From Kibdelosporangium philippinense (GTDB lineage: Bacteria > Actinomycetota > Actinomycetes > Mycobacteriales > Pseudonocardiaceae), in assembly GCF_021390435.2 (NCBI RefSeq), contig NZ_JAJVCN010000002.1, positions 124,001 through 188,000 of the forward strand: DNA of 64,000 bases, written 5' to 3'. This document shows, piece after piece, positions 52,103-61,221 of the stretch. A model generated the notes under the pieces. That model searched no databases. It worked only from the letters and a program-made list of their open reading frames with translations, and was not told the DNA's origin. Each line of letters starts with the position of its first letter. The stretch's first letter is position 1. Both the position numbers and the translations under genes were made by a program.

Positions 52103-52120
52103 GCGTTTTCCCAGCGTGCG

Positions 52121-52168
52121 CCTCGTGAGTGGTTATCGGGGTTAGAACTCTGCTAACCACTCACGAGG
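52121..52168. terminator. Strong bidirectional hairpin
   Basis: CCTCGTGAGTGGTTA (52121-52135) and TAACCACTCACGAGG (52154-52168) are perfect 15-base arms around an 18-base loop. It separates the convergent binding-protein and PadR genes and contains the PadR stop codon. The competing inner pairing GGTTAG/CTAACC is also possible. There is no clear T-run, and this may be another dispersed palindromic repeat that serves as terminator. Confidence 0.65.
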
Positions 52169-52679
52169 GGATTTGCTTCTCGGCCCACAGGGCCCAGTCG
52201 CGGTAGGTCGCGCTGCCGCGCAGGCCGAACTCAAGGACCACCCGGCCTGACGTGTTCTCCGGGCATGGTTCTTCCTCGGCGATCAGCTCCGCCAGCTTGC
52301 TGAGCTCCTCATGCTGCTGTGCCGCCAACTCGGCTTGGTGACGCAGGAACGCGGCCGCTTTCTCCGGTGAGACCAGGTGCAGGAAGAACGCGCGCAACAG
52401 CATCCCGTTGCGGCGCAATGGTTCCGGCTCGACTTCGGTCATCCAGTGCAGCAGGGCCGCCCGTCCGTCTTCGGTGATGGCGTATTCCTTGCGGCCGCGC
52501 GGCCCCTCGGCGGCCACTTCCACCAGGCCTTCGTCCGCCATCTTCGTCAGTTCGCCGTAGACCTGGCTCTGGGTCGCCGACCAGACGTAGGCCAGGGAGA
52601 CCTCGAAGCGTTTCATCAGGTCGTATCCGCTGGCCGGACCCGCGGTGAGCAGGCCGAGCACGGCGTGCCGAAGACTCAT
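52161..52679 (-). CDS. PadR family transcriptional regulator
   Basis: 172 residues from the ATG at 52679 (MSLRHAVLGLLTAGPASGYD, typical PadR start). Winged helix (to about 80, with SQVYGELTKMADEGLVEV and GRKEYAITEDGRAAL) and a C-terminal helical dimer domain. It is divergent from the carotenoid-oxygenase-like gene over an 83-base region with two GACATGTC palindromes, and is probably its repressor. Ligands of PadR are often phenolic compounds. Confidence 0.92.
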   Translation of the reverse strand: MSLRHAVLGLLTAGPASGYDLMKRFEVSLAYVWSATQSQVYGELTKMADEGLVEVAAEGPRGRKEYAITEDGRAALLHWMTEVEPEPLRRNGMLLRAFFLHLVSPEKAAAFLRHQAELAAQQHEELSKLAELIAEEEPCPENTSGRVVLEFGLRGSATYRDWALWAEKQIPS

Positions 52680-52705
52680 ACCGATGATTTTGACATTCCA
52701 GCATT

Positions 52706-52742
52706 GACATGTCGAATTCTGACCTTCTAGTTTTGACATGTC
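52706..52742. promoter_or_regulatory. Candidate PadR operators and promoter
   Basis: The palindrome GACATGTC occurs at 52706-52713 and 52735-52742, 29 bp apart. Each is preceded by TT, giving TTGACATGTC, and a related TTTTGACATTCC sits at 52688-52699. TTGACA at 52704-52709 is a consensus -35 box, with TAGTTT 18 bases later as a weak -10 for the plus-strand gene. The palindromes would overlap -35 and start site. Confidence 0.55.
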
Positions 52743-52762
52743 ACTCCTGGAAGGAGATCGAG

Positions 52763-54052
52763 ATGCCCGCGTACCTGGAAGGCCTGCTCGCCCCGGTTGC
52801 CGACGAGATCGAGGCGGTCAGCCTGCCGGTCACCGGCGAGCTGCCTGCCGAACTGACCGGCCGGTACTTCCGCAACGGCCCGAATCCCCTGCCTGGCCAG
52901 GATCCTGGACACTGGTTCGGTGGCGACGGGATGATCCACGGCGTCCGGATCCGTGACGGCCACGCCGACTGGTACCGCAACCGGTGGGTGAAGACCGCGA
53001 AACTGGCGGGCGCCCAGTACCTCACCGACAACGGGCTTGACCGGACCGCCGTCAACGCGAACACGAACGTCATCCGGCACGCGGGCAAGATTTTCGCCCT
53101 GGTGGAGTCCGGTTTTCCGTACGAGATGACGCCCGAGCTGGACACGGTCGGCCCGTGCGACTTCGGCGGCAGGCTGACCACCGCGATGACCGCACACCCC
53201 AAAGAGGACCCGGTCACCGGCGACCTGCACTTCTTCGGCTACGGCTTCATGCCGCCCTACGTGACCTACCACCGGCTGTCCGCCACAGGCGAGCTGGTGG
53301 AAAGCCGGGACATCGACGTGCCGGGCGCCACGATGATGCACGACTTCTCGATCACCGAGAACTACGTGATCTGGCTGGACCTGCCCCTGGCTTTCGACTT
53401 CGAGCTGGTCGGCAAAGGCATGCCCTACCAGTGGAGCGACAGCTACGGCGCCCGGATCGGCGTGATGCCCAAGGGCGGCGAGGTCCAGTGGTTCGACGTG
53501 GATCCGTGTTACGTCTTCCACGTCGGCAACGCCTACGAGGACCAAGGCCGGATCGTGCTGGACGCGGTCAGGTACTCGCGCGGCAAGTTCACCGAGCTCT
53601 GGGGCCAGATCAGCGGCGAGACCAATCCGGCGGCGAGTGCGGTCGGATCCGGCCTGTACCGATGGATCCTCGACCCGGCGACCGGCAAGGTCGTCGAGGA
53701 GCTGCGGGACGACCGGGACATCGAGTTCCCGTCGTTCAACGAGGAGCACCTCGGCCGCCCGAGCAAGTTCCTCTACACGGTCACCGACAACGCGATCGTC
53801 AAGTACGACACGGACACGGGCCGCAGTCACGTCAACGACCTCGGCAAGAGTCCCGGTGAGGCGGAGTTCGTCCGCAAACAGGACGCCAAGAGCGAGGACG
53901 AGGGCTGGCTGATGTCCATCGTCACCGAACAGGACGGCGGCGGCTCTGAGCTGCTGGTTCTCGACGCGCAAACGCTTGGCTTCACCGCGTCGATCACGCT
54001 GCCGCGCCGGGTTCCCGCAGGCTTCCACGGGAACTGGCTGCCGGACGCTTGA
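52763..54052 (+). CDS. Carotenoid/stilbene cleavage oxygenase family protein
   Basis: 429 residues from the ATG at 52763 after GGAAGGAG. RPE65/CCD beta-propeller family with the four iron-binding His in MTAHPKED, MMHDFSITENY, CYVFHVGNAY and GFHGNWLP, and the N-terminal GRYFRNGPNPLP block. These enzymes split a C=C bond of carotenoids, stilbenes or related phenolics with O2. It lies inside the betaine region but is controlled from a divergent PadR promoter, so its role there is not obvious. Confidence 0.9.
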   Translation: MPAYLEGLLAPVADEIEAVSLPVTGELPAELTGRYFRNGPNPLPGQDPGHWFGGDGMIHGVRIRDGHADWYRNRWVKTAKLAGAQYLTDNGLDRTAVNANTNVIRHAGKIFALVESGFPYEMTPELDTVGPCDFGGRLTTAMTAHPKEDPVTGDLHFFGYGFMPPYVTYHRLSATGELVESRDIDVPGATMMHDFSITENYVIWLDLPLAFDFELVGKGMPYQWSDSYGARIGVMPKGGEVQWFDVDPCYVFHVGNAYEDQGRIVLDAVRYSRGKFTELWGQISGETNPAASAVGSGLYRWILDPATGKVVEELRDDRDIEFPSFNEEHLGRPSKFLYTVTDNAIVKYDTDTGRSHVNDLGKSPGEAEFVRKQDAKSEDEGWLMSIVTEQDGGGSELLVLDAQTLGFTASITLPRRVPAGFHGNWLPDA

Positions 54053-54075
54053 CACCGGGACTCCCCACGAGCCAC

Positions 54076-54115
54076 GCTTGTTGCGCAAGCTGCATGGTGT
54101 TGCGAATAGTGCACC
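54076..54115. promoter_or_regulatory. Candidate IclR operators upstream of the dimethylglycine/sarcosine operon
   Basis: Read on the minus strand, GGTGCACTATTCGCAAC (complement of 54099-54115) matches the site at 48144-48160 in 15 of 17 positions. A second dyad GCTTGTTGCGCAAGC is at 54076-54090 with centres 24 bp apart. Together they lie 26-65 bases before the GTG of the DMGO gene. Confidence 0.65.
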
Positions 54116-54140
54116 CACATGGTGAGCGCAGGAGGCTGGT

Positions 54141-56534
54141 GTGGCCGGACCGAAGGTCGTGATCATCGGGGCCGGGGTGGTAGGAGCCGCCCTCGCCGAC
54201 GAACTGACCACCAAGGGCTGGACCGACGTCACGGTCGTCGATCAAGGCCCGCTGCCGACACCCGGTGGTTCGTCTTCGCACGCGCCCGGCCTGGTATTCC
54301 AGGCCAACGGCTCCAAGACGATGACCGAACTGGCCCGCTACACCGTTGAGAAGCTGGTCGAGCTCGACTGCTTCCTGCAAGTCGGCGGCCTGGAAGTGGC
54401 GCTGACGCCGGAACGTGAGCAGGAGCTGCACCGCAGGCTCGGCTGGTTGACCTCGTGGGGCGTCGAGGGCACGGTCCTCGACGCGGGCGAGACGCAGAAG
54501 CTGTACCCGTTGCTGCGCGAGGACAGCGTCCGCGCGGGCCTGCATGTGCCGACCGACGGCCTGGCCAAAGCGGTCAAGGCCGTCGAGGTGCAGCTCAAGC
54601 GTGCCGCGGACCGAGGCGCGAAACTCATGGAGCGCCACGAGGTCCTGGACATCAAGACCGAAGGCGACCGGGTCACCGGCGTCGTCACCGACAAGGGTGA
54701 GCTCGCGGCGGACATCGTGGTCTGCTGCGCCGGGATCTGGGGCCCGAAGGTCGCGGGCCTGGTCGGGATGACGTTGCCGCTGGTCCCGCTCGCGCATCAG
54801 CTCGCGTGGACCGGCCAGGTCCCGGCGATCGCGGGCCAGCAGGCCGAAGCGGTCCGGCCGATCCTGCGGCACCAGGACGCGGACCTGTACTACCGCGACC
54901 GCTACGACACGATCGGCATCGGCTTCTACGGCCACCAGCCGATGCCGATCGACGTGCACGACATCGCCAGCGTGGACAAGGCCGAAGTCATGCCGTCGGT
55001 GCTGCCGTTCACCGAACAGGACTTCGAAGAGGCCTGGCACGAAACCCGCTGGCTGCTGCCGTCGACCAAGGACGCCAAGATCGAGGAAGGCATCAACGGC
55101 CTGTTCTCGTTCACCGTCGACGACATGCCGTTGCTCGGCGAATCCCCCACTGTCAGCGGGTTCTGGGTCGCCGAGGCGGTCTGGGTCACGCACTCCGCCG
55201 GTGTCGCCAACGCGATGGCCGAGTGGCTGGTCGAGGGCTACTGCAAGTCCTACGACCTGCACGAGTGCGACGTGAACAGGTTCGAGAAGCACCACCTGGC
55301 GCCGGACTACGTCAAAGCCCGTGGCTGCCAGAACTTCGTCGAGGTCTACGACATCAAGCACCCGCTGCAGCCGATGGAAGCGCCTCGGCCATTGCGCACG
55401 AGCCCGTTCTACCAGCGGCAGAAGGAACTCGGCGGCTACTTCCTCGAAGCCAACGGCTGGGAGCGGCCGCAGTGGTATGAGGTGAACCTGGATCTGTTGC
55501 AGGACCGGCAAGTTCACCAACCCAACGCGTGGGCCGCGCAGTACTGGTCGCCGATCGCGGCCGTGGAAGCGCAGATCACCCGCGAGCGCATTGCCCTGTA
55601 TGACATGACGGCCTTGAAGCGGCTGATTGTCGAAGGTCGTGGCGCGGCGGACTTTCTGCAGCGGATGACCACGGGTGACGTGAACAAGTCTGTCGGTTCG
55701 GTGACGTACTGCCTGCTGCTGGACATCGACGGCGGCATCCGCAGTGACGTGACCGTGGCGCGTTTGGGCCGCAACGAGTTCCAGGTTGGCGCCAACGGAA
55801 ACCTGGACCTGGACTGGTTCACGCGGCACTTGCCGGAGGACGTGTCCGTGCGTGACATCACCGCGAGCACGTGCTGCCTGGGCCTCTGGGGTCCCAAGGC
55901 GCGCGAGCTGATGCAGCCGTTGACCGACATTGACCTGACCGCGCTGAAGTACTTCCGTGGCAAGCAGGGTTACGTCGGCAACGTGCCAGTCACCGCGTTG
56001 CGTCTGTCCTATGTAGGCGAACTGGGGTGGGAGCTGTACACCACCGCTGACATGGGTTTGAAGCTGTGGGACACGCTGTGGGCCGCAGGTGAGGAGTACG
56101 GGCTGATCGCGGGCGGCCGGGCGGCGTTCAACAGCCTGCGCCTTGAGAAGGGCTACCGCTCGTTCGGCACGGACATGACCTACGAGCACGATCCGTTCGA
56201 GGCCGGTCTCGGGTTCGCGGTGAAGATGTCCAAGGACTTCATCGGCAAGGACGCGTTGAACCCGGACGAGCCCAAACGCAAGCTCACGTGCTTGACCTTG
56301 GACGACACCGTGATGGGCAAGGAGCCGGTGTTCGACGGCTCCCAGTGCGTCGGGTACGTGACCAGCGCGTCCTACGGCCACACGATCAACAAAGGCATCG
56401 CCTACGCCTGGCTGCCGACCGAGCTGACCACACCGGGCCAGACTGTCCACATTGGATACTTTGATCGCCGGATCGAGGCGACGGTCGCGCAAGAGCCGCT
56501 GTTCGACCCCACCATGACCCGGTTGAGGGGATAG
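54141..56534 (+). CDS. Dimethylglycine oxidase (FAD and folate-dependent)
   Basis: 797 residues from a GTG at 54141 after AGGAGG. The N-terminal FAD oxidase domain has [17 protein letters not shown] and the probable FAD-linking His47 in GGSSSHAPG. From about residue 430 a GcvT-type folate-binding aminomethyltransferase domain follows. Size and layout match Arthrobacter dimethylglycine oxidase (about 830 residues). It oxidises dimethylglycine to sarcosine and H2O2 and passes the carbon to THF as methylene-THF. First gene of the operon with soxBDAG. Confidence 0.9.
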   Translation: MAGPKVVIIGAGVVGAALADELTTKGWTDVTVVDQGPLPTPGGSSSHAPGLVFQANGSKTMTELARYTVEKLVELDCFLQVGGLEVALTPEREQELHRRLGWLTSWGVEGTVLDAGETQKLYPLLREDSVRAGLHVPTDGLAKAVKAVEVQLKRAADRGAKLMERHEVLDIKTEGDRVTGVVTDKGELAADIVVCCAGIWGPKVAGLVGMTLPLVPLAHQLAWTGQVPAIAGQQAEAVRPILRHQDADLYYRDRYDTIGIGFYGHQPMPIDVHDIASVDKAEVMPSVLPFTEQDFEEAWHETRWLLPSTKDAKIEEGINGLFSFTVDDMPLLGESPTVSGFWVAEAVWVTHSAGVANAMAEWLVEGYCKSYDLHECDVNRFEKHHLAPDYVKARGCQNFVEVYDIKHPLQPMEAPRPLRTSPFYQRQKELGGYFLEANGWERPQWYEVNLDLLQDRQVHQPNAWAAQYWSPIAAVEAQITRERIALYDMTALKRLIVEGRGAADFLQRMTTGDVNKSVGSVTYCLLLDIDGGIRSDVTVARLGRNEFQVGANGNLDLDWFTRHLPEDVSVRDITASTCCLGLWGPKARELMQPLTDIDLTALKYFRGKQGYVGNVPVTALRLSYVGELGWELYTTADMGLKLWDTLWAAGEEYGLIAGGRAAFNSLRLEKGYRSFGTDMTYEHDPFEAGLGFAVKMSKDFIGKDALNPDEPKRKLTCLTLDDTVMGKEPVFDGSQCVGYVTSASYGHTINKGIAYAWLPTELTTPGQTVHIGYFDRRIEATVAQEPLFDPTMTRLRG

Positions 56535-56536
56535 GC

Positions 56537-57739
56537 ATGGAGCACCCCGACTGGCTCTGGCGCACTCCGGAGCCGAAGAAGTCCTATGACGTCATCATTG
56601 TCGGCGCCGGCGGCCATGGCCTGGCCACGGCGTACTACCTTGCGAAAAACCACGGCATCACGAACGTGGCCGTGCTGGAAAAGGGCTGGCTGGCAGGCGG
56701 GAACATGGCCCGCAACACCACGATCATCCGGTCCAACTACCTGTGGGACGAGAGCGCGGCGATCTACGAGCACGCGCTGAAACTGTGGGAAGGCCTGCAG
56801 GAGGACCTGGAGTACGACTTCCTGTTCAGCCAGCGCGGCGTGCTCAACCTCGCGCACACGCTGCAGGACATCCGGGAGGGCACGCGGCGCGTCAACGCCA
56901 ACCGCCTCAACGGCGTCGACGGCGAATGGCTCACGCCGGACGAGGTCGCCAAGGTCTGCCCGATCGTCAACATCTCGCCGGACGTGCGGTATCCCGTGCT
57001 CGGCGGAACATGGCAGCCGCGCGCCGGGATCGCCAAACATGACTACGTGGCCTGGGCTTTCGCGCGTAAGGCCGACCGGTACGGCGTCGATCTGATCCAG
57101 AACTGCGAGGTCACGGGCTTCATCACGGACGGCAACCGGGTGACCGGCGTGCAGACGAATCGTGGCCCGATCCTGGCCGGTCGCGTTGGACTCGCGGCCG
57201 CCGGTCACTCCAGCGTGCTCGCGTCCACCTTGGGCATCCGGCTGCCGCTGCAAAGCCATCCCTTGCAAGCGCTTGTTTCGGAGCTCTTGGAACCCGTACA
57301 CCCGACCGTGGTCATGTCGAACCACGTGCATGTCTACGTCAGCCAGGCGCACAAGGGCGAACTGGTGATGGGCGCGGGCATCGACTCGTACAACTCCTAT
57401 GGCCAGCGCGGTTCGGTGCACGTGATCGAGCAGCAGATGGCCGCGGCCTTGGAACTGTTCCCGATCTTCGCGCGGGCGCACCTGATCCGGACGTGGGGCG
57501 GGATCGTGGACGTCACGCCGGACGCGTCGCCGATCATCGGCCGCACCCCGGTGGAGAACCTGTTCGTCAACTGCGGCTGGGGAACCGGCGGTTTCAAGGC
57601 CACGCCAGGCGTTGGCTGGGTCTTCGCGCACACGTTGGCGCACGGCGAGCCGCACGCGTTGAACGAACCTTTCACCCTTGAGCGCTTCACCTCGGGCGCT
57701 TTGATCGACGAACACGGCGCCGCGGCCGTCGCACACTGA
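56537..57739 (+). CDS. soxB: Sarcosine oxidase beta subunit
   Basis: 400 residues, full length for SoxB. FAD motif [31 protein letters not shown] carries H168 at the position that binds FMN covalently in heterotetrameric sarcosine oxidases; C-terminal [18 protein letters not shown] and [13 protein letters not shown]. It holds the active site for sarcosine demethylation. It starts two bases after the DMGO stop. Confidence 0.95.
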   Translation: MEHPDWLWRTPEPKKSYDVIIVGAGGHGLATAYYLAKNHGITNVAVLEKGWLAGGNMARNTTIIRSNYLWDESAAIYEHALKLWEGLQEDLEYDFLFSQRGVLNLAHTLQDIREGTRRVNANRLNGVDGEWLTPDEVAKVCPIVNISPDVRYPVLGGTWQPRAGIAKHDYVAWAFARKADRYGVDLIQNCEVTGFITDGNRVTGVQTNRGPILAGRVGLAAAGHSSVLASTLGIRLPLQSHPLQALVSELLEPVHPTVVMSNHVHVYVSQAHKGELVMGAGIDSYNSYGQRGSVHVIEQQMAAALELFPIFARAHLIRTWGGIVDVTPDASPIIGRTPVENLFVNCGWGTGGFKATPGVGWVFAHTLAHGEPHALNEPFTLERFTSGALIDEHGAAAVAH

Positions 57740-57747
57740 GGAGAGGC

Positions 57748-57990
57748 ATGCTGCTGATCAGTTGTCCCTGGTGCGGCGAGCGCGAGGAGACCGAGTTCCA
57801 CTACGGCGGTGAGGCTTTCGTCGCCTACCCCGCCGACCCCGATTCACTGTCCGATGAGGAATGGGCGCAGTACGTGTTCTTCCGTGACAACCCCAAAGGC
57901 GACTTCGCCGAGCGATGGGTGCACACCGCCGGGTGCCGCCGCTGGTTCAACACCGTCCGCAACACCGTGACCAGCGAGTTCACGTCATGA
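57748..57990 (+). CDS. soxD: Sarcosine oxidase delta subunit
   Basis: 80 residues. Zinc ligands C6 and C9 (SCPWCG) and H59 and C63 (VHTAGCRRWF) sit exactly at the positions used in characterised SoxD. Small structural subunit of the tetramer. The stop overlaps the soxA ATG as ATGA. Confidence 0.95.
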   Translation: MLLISCPWCGEREETEFHYGGEAFVAYPADPDSLSDEEWAQYVFFRDNPKGDFAERWVHTAGCRRWFNTVRNTVTSEFTS

Positions 57991-60689
57991 GGCTGTCAGA
58001 GGGCGGCTCCATTGACCGCACGAAACCGCTGCACTTCACCCTGGATGACGTCTCCTACACCGGATTCGAGGGCGACACGCTCGCTTCGGCCATGCTCGCC
58101 AACGGGATTATCGAGGTCGCGCCTTCGCTGTACAAACACCGGCCGCGCGGGGTTTTCGCTGCTGGCGTGGAGGAGCCGAACGCGCTCGTCCAGGTCGGCT
58201 CGGAGCCTTCACTGCAGGCGATGACCGTCAAATTGACCGACGGCCTGGTCGCGCGCACGCTGTCCGGGATCGGCCGCCTCACGGCGGATCCCGAGGAACC
58301 CAGGTACGACAAGCGTTTCACGCACACGGACGTCCTGGTGATCGGCGCGGGCCCGGCGGGCCGGACGGCAGCGAAGACGGCCGCATCGGGTGGCGCCAGA
58401 GTCATCCTCGTAAAAATGTCGTACCCCTCCGGTAACGTTAAATTCAGGGGGACCCCCTCGGGAATTGCTGTTGCGGAAGAGGCTGGCGAGCTGCGGATAC
58501 TGCACGGGGCCACGGCTTTTGGGTATTACGACAGCAACTACGTGCTCGTGGCGCAGCACCAAACCTTGTGGCACATCAGGGCGCGCCGCGTGATCCTGGC
58601 GACCGGCGCGCACGAGCAGCCGATCGTGTTCGAGAACAACGACCGCCCCGGGATCATGCTGGCTGGCGCGGTTCGCACGTACATCACGAAGTACGCGGTC
58701 CTGCCCGGCCGTAAAGTCGTTGTCTTCACCACGAACGACAGCGCCTACGGGACCGTGGCCGCACTGGTCCAAGCCGGTGCCGAGGTGACAGTCGTCGACT
58801 CGCGGCCAACGCCGCCGGACCTGGCCCCCAAGGGTGTCGAGGTGATCAGTGGCGTGATCACCAATACCGAGGGCTCCGGACGGATCACGGCCGTGTCTAC
58901 AGAGGACCGGCGGATCGAGTGCGATCTGCTTGCGGTGTCTGGTGGTTGGCAGCCCGCGGTCCACCTGTTCAGCCAGTCCCGTGGCACGCTGCGGTGGAAC
59001 GGCCAAGCGTTTGTTCCGGACCAGGCGGCGCAGGCGAACCGGGTGATCGGCGCGGCGAACGGCACGTTCAACCTCGAAGCAGCCTTGATCGAGGCCGCCG
59101 AGGCAGGCGCCGAAGCCGCGAACCTGGTGGGCTACCCCGTGCCAGACTCGGCTGTGAGGGCCTCTTTTGGTGCGTCAGACGCCGGTAAGGTGGCCTTCAC
59201 GGCACATCCAGTCCTCCTTGTGCCAGGCAACCCGCAGACCCAATTCGTCGACCTGCAGCGTGATGCCACAGTGGCAGACGTCCAGCGCGCAGTGGCCGCA
59301 GGTATGCGTTCCCCCGAACACGTGAAGCGATACACAACCATCGGCACCGGAGCCGACCAGGGCCGAACTTCGAACATCCCAGCCCTCGGCGTCATCGCGG
59401 CAATCCTGGACACGACCCCGGGCGAGCTCGGCACCACAACCTTCCGGGCCCCCAGCGTCCCGGTCTCCTTCGCCCTGATGGCAGGCCGGGACCGAGGCAA
59501 ACTGCACGATCCCGTTCGCACAACACCCATCCACAGCTGGCATGTCCGCCACACAGCGGAGTTCGAGAACGTCGGCCAGTGGAAGCGCCCCTGGTTCTAC
59601 CCTCGGGAAAACGAGGACATGGAAGCCGCGGTCCTGCGGGAATGCCATGCGGCCAGGACCGGCGTCGGCATGCAGGACGCGAGCACTCTCGGCAAGATCG
59701 AGGTAGTCGGCACGGACGCGGGCGAGTTCCTGAACCGCATGTACACCAACGCTTTCAAGAAGCTGGCCGTCGGCTCAGCGCGATACGGGCTCATGTGCAA
59801 AGCCGACGGCATGGTCTTCGACGACGGCGTGACCATGCGCCTGGCCGACGACAGGTACTACGTCACGACCACCACCGGCGGCGCGGCGAACGTGCTGGAC
59901 TGGTTCGAGGAGTGGTCCCAGACCGAGTGGCCTGAGCTGGACGTCCGGTTCACCTCGGTGACCGAGCAGTGGTCAACGATCGCGGTCGTCGGCCCGCAGT
60001 CCCGCGCGGTGATCGGCCTGGTGGCGCCAGAACTCGACGTGTCCAACGACGCCTTCCCGTTCATGACTTTCCGGGAAACGACACTGGTCAACGGCATCCC
60101 TGCGCGAATCGCCCGCATCTCGTTCTCCGGCGAACTGGCCTTCGAGGTCAACGTCGCCAGCTGGTACGGCCTCGCGGCGTGGGAAGCGATCTACGAGGAA
60201 GGCAAGCCGTACGACATCACGCCATACGGCACCGAAACCATGCACGTTCTCCGGGCGGAGAAGGGTTTCCCGATCGTCGGCCAGGACACCGACGGCACGG
60301 TCACCCCGCATGACCTGGGCATGTCGTGGATCGTGTCCAAGCAGAAGCATTTCGTGGGCAAGCGCTCGCTCAGTCGGCCGGACACCGCCCGGCCCGACCG
60401 CAAGCACCTGGTCGGCCTGCTGCCGGTCGACCCGACGGCGCTGTTGCCAGAAGGCGCCCAAATGATCGCCGAGGGCACCGACCTCACCCCGCCGGTCCCG
60501 ATGGAAGGGCACGTGACCTCGAGTTATCGCAGTGCGGCCTTGGAACGCACGTTCGCGCTCGCGTTGATCCGCAACGGCCGTAACCGGATCGGCGAAACAC
60601 TGTTGGCGCCGCTTGGCGACCGCGTGATCGCCGCGACGGTGACCGAGCCGGTGTTCTACGACAAGGAAGGTGCCCGTCGTGACGGTTGA
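57987..60689 (+). CDS. soxA: Sarcosine oxidase alpha subunit, interrupted by two dispersed repeats
   Basis: 900 residues from the ATG at 57987; typical SoxA has about 960-1000. An N-terminal small domain (FTLDDVSYTGFEGDTLASAM) precedes an NAD/FAD domain with VLVIGAGPAGRTAAKTAA and a C-terminal folate-binding GcvT domain (from about residue 510). After ARVILV, the residues MSYPSGNVKFRGTPSGIAVA come from a dispersed repeat and replace the usual acidic end of the second beta strand and the GGxLL region. Residues SAVRASFGASDAGKVAFTA come from a second repeat in the linker. The frame is intact. Activity of the alpha NAD/FAD site is uncertain. Confidence 0.9.
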   Translation: MRLSEGGSIDRTKPLHFTLDDVSYTGFEGDTLASAMLANGIIEVAPSLYKHRPRGVFAAGVEEPNALVQVGSEPSLQAMTVKLTDGLVARTLSGIGRLTADPEEPRYDKRFTHTDVLVIGAGPAGRTAAKTAASGGARVILVKMSYPSGNVKFRGTPSGIAVAEEAGELRILHGATAFGYYDSNYVLVAQHQTLWHIRARRVILATGAHEQPIVFENNDRPGIMLAGAVRTYITKYAVLPGRKVVVFTTNDSAYGTVAALVQAGAEVTVVDSRPTPPDLAPKGVEVISGVITNTEGSGRITAVSTEDRRIECDLLAVSGGWQPAVHLFSQSRGTLRWNGQAFVPDQAAQANRVIGAANGTFNLEAALIEAAEAGAEAANLVGYPVPDSAVRASFGASDAGKVAFTAHPVLLVPGNPQTQFVDLQRDATVADVQRAVAAGMRSPEHVKRYTTIGTGADQGRTSNIPALGVIAAILDTTPGELGTTTFRAPSVPVSFALMAGRDRGKLHDPVRTTPIHSWHVRHTAEFENVGQWKRPWFYPRENEDMEAAVLRECHAARTGVGMQDASTLGKIEVVGTDAGEFLNRMYTNAFKKLAVGSARYGLMCKADGMVFDDGVTMRLADDRYYVTTTTGGAANVLDWFEEWSQTEWPELDVRFTSVTEQWSTIAVVGPQSRAVIGLVAPELDVSNDAFPFMTFRETTLVNGIPARIARISFSGELAFEVNVASWYGLAAWEAIYEEGKPYDITPYGTETMHVLRAEKGFPIVGQDTDGTVTPHDLGMSWIVSKQKHFVGKRSLSRPDTARPDRKHLVGLLPVDPTALLPEGAQMIAEGTDLTPPVPMEGHVTSSYRSAALERTFALALIRNGRNRIGETLLAPLGDRVIAATVTEPVFYDKEGARRDG
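58417..58476 (+). repeat. Repeat family R2 copy inside soxA
   Basis: About 60 bases (starting TGTCGTACCCCTCCGG and ending GGAATTGCTGTTGCGG) aligned with the complement of the intergenic copy at 38924-38981. It is read in frame in soxA as a 20-residue segment immediately after the first Rossmann strands. Confidence 0.7.
59151..59203 (+). repeat. Repeat family R1 copy inside soxA
   Basis: GCTGTGAGGGCCTCTTTTGG, then TGCGTCAGACGCC, then GGTAAGGTGGCCTTCACGGC. Same module order and length as the complement of 31258-31309 and as 31448-31497. It is read in frame as part of the linker before the PVLLVPGN segment. Confidence 0.7.
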
Positions 60690-61221
60690 ATCACTCCGTC
60701 GTAGCCCGCTGGCGGACTACCCGGGCATCACCGAGATTCCGTTCCTGACCATGGTCAACGTCCGGGTCATGCCGACAAGCGACGCCGCCGCCAGGATCTG
60801 CGCGAGGCTTGGCGGCCCGTTGCCGGTGGTGCCGAACTCCGTGGTGGAAGCCGGTTCCCGGCACATCCTCTGGCTCGGCCCGGACGAGTGGCTCGTGGTC
60901 GGCCCGGACGGCGACGCGGAACTGCCCGGGCTGCTGCAGGAGCCATCAGCGTCCATTGTGGACGTATCGGCGAACCGGACGACGATCGAAGTGCGCAGCC
61001 GTGACCTGTTGGAACACGGCTGCACGCTGGACCTGCACCCGAGGGCGTTCCATGCTGGCCGGTGCGCGCAGACCACGATCGCCCGGACCCAGGTGATCCT
61101 CTGGCAGACGTCGGACGAGCCGGTCTATCGCTTGCTCGTGCGCGGCTCGTTCGCGACCTACCTTGCCGACTGGTTGTCCGACGGCAGCTCGACAACCGGA
61201 AGCACGTCGTCGATCGGCTGA
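60679..61221 (+). CDS. soxG: Sarcosine oxidase gamma subunit
   Basis: 180 residues from the GTG at 60679, eight bases after AAGGAAGG; a GTG at 60670 is too close to that site. SoxG pattern: EIPFLTMVNVRVMP, LWLGPDEWLVVGPDGD, VDVSANRTTIEV and LDLHPRAFH. Related to the folate-binding domain of GcvT. It completes the soxBDAG tetramer and overlaps the soxA end by 11 bases. Confidence 0.93.
   Translation: MTVESLRRSPLADYPGITEIPFLTMVNVRVMPTSDAAARICARLGGPLPVVPNSVVEAGSRHILWLGPDEWLVVGPDGDAELPGLLQEPSASIVDVSANRTTIEVRSRDLLEHGCTLDLHPRAFHAGRCAQTTIARTQVILWQTSDEPVYRLLVRGSFATYLADWLSDGSSTTGSTSSIG

Noticed and set aside
53994-56492. An 832-codon open frame on the minus strand
   Set aside because: Antisense to the dimethylglycine oxidase gene and rich in Arg/Gln/His; no start signal or domain.
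57740-61221. A glycine riboswitch near the sox operon
   Set aside because: The genes are packed with overlaps and the leader before DMGO is too short; no aptamer-like pairing was seen.
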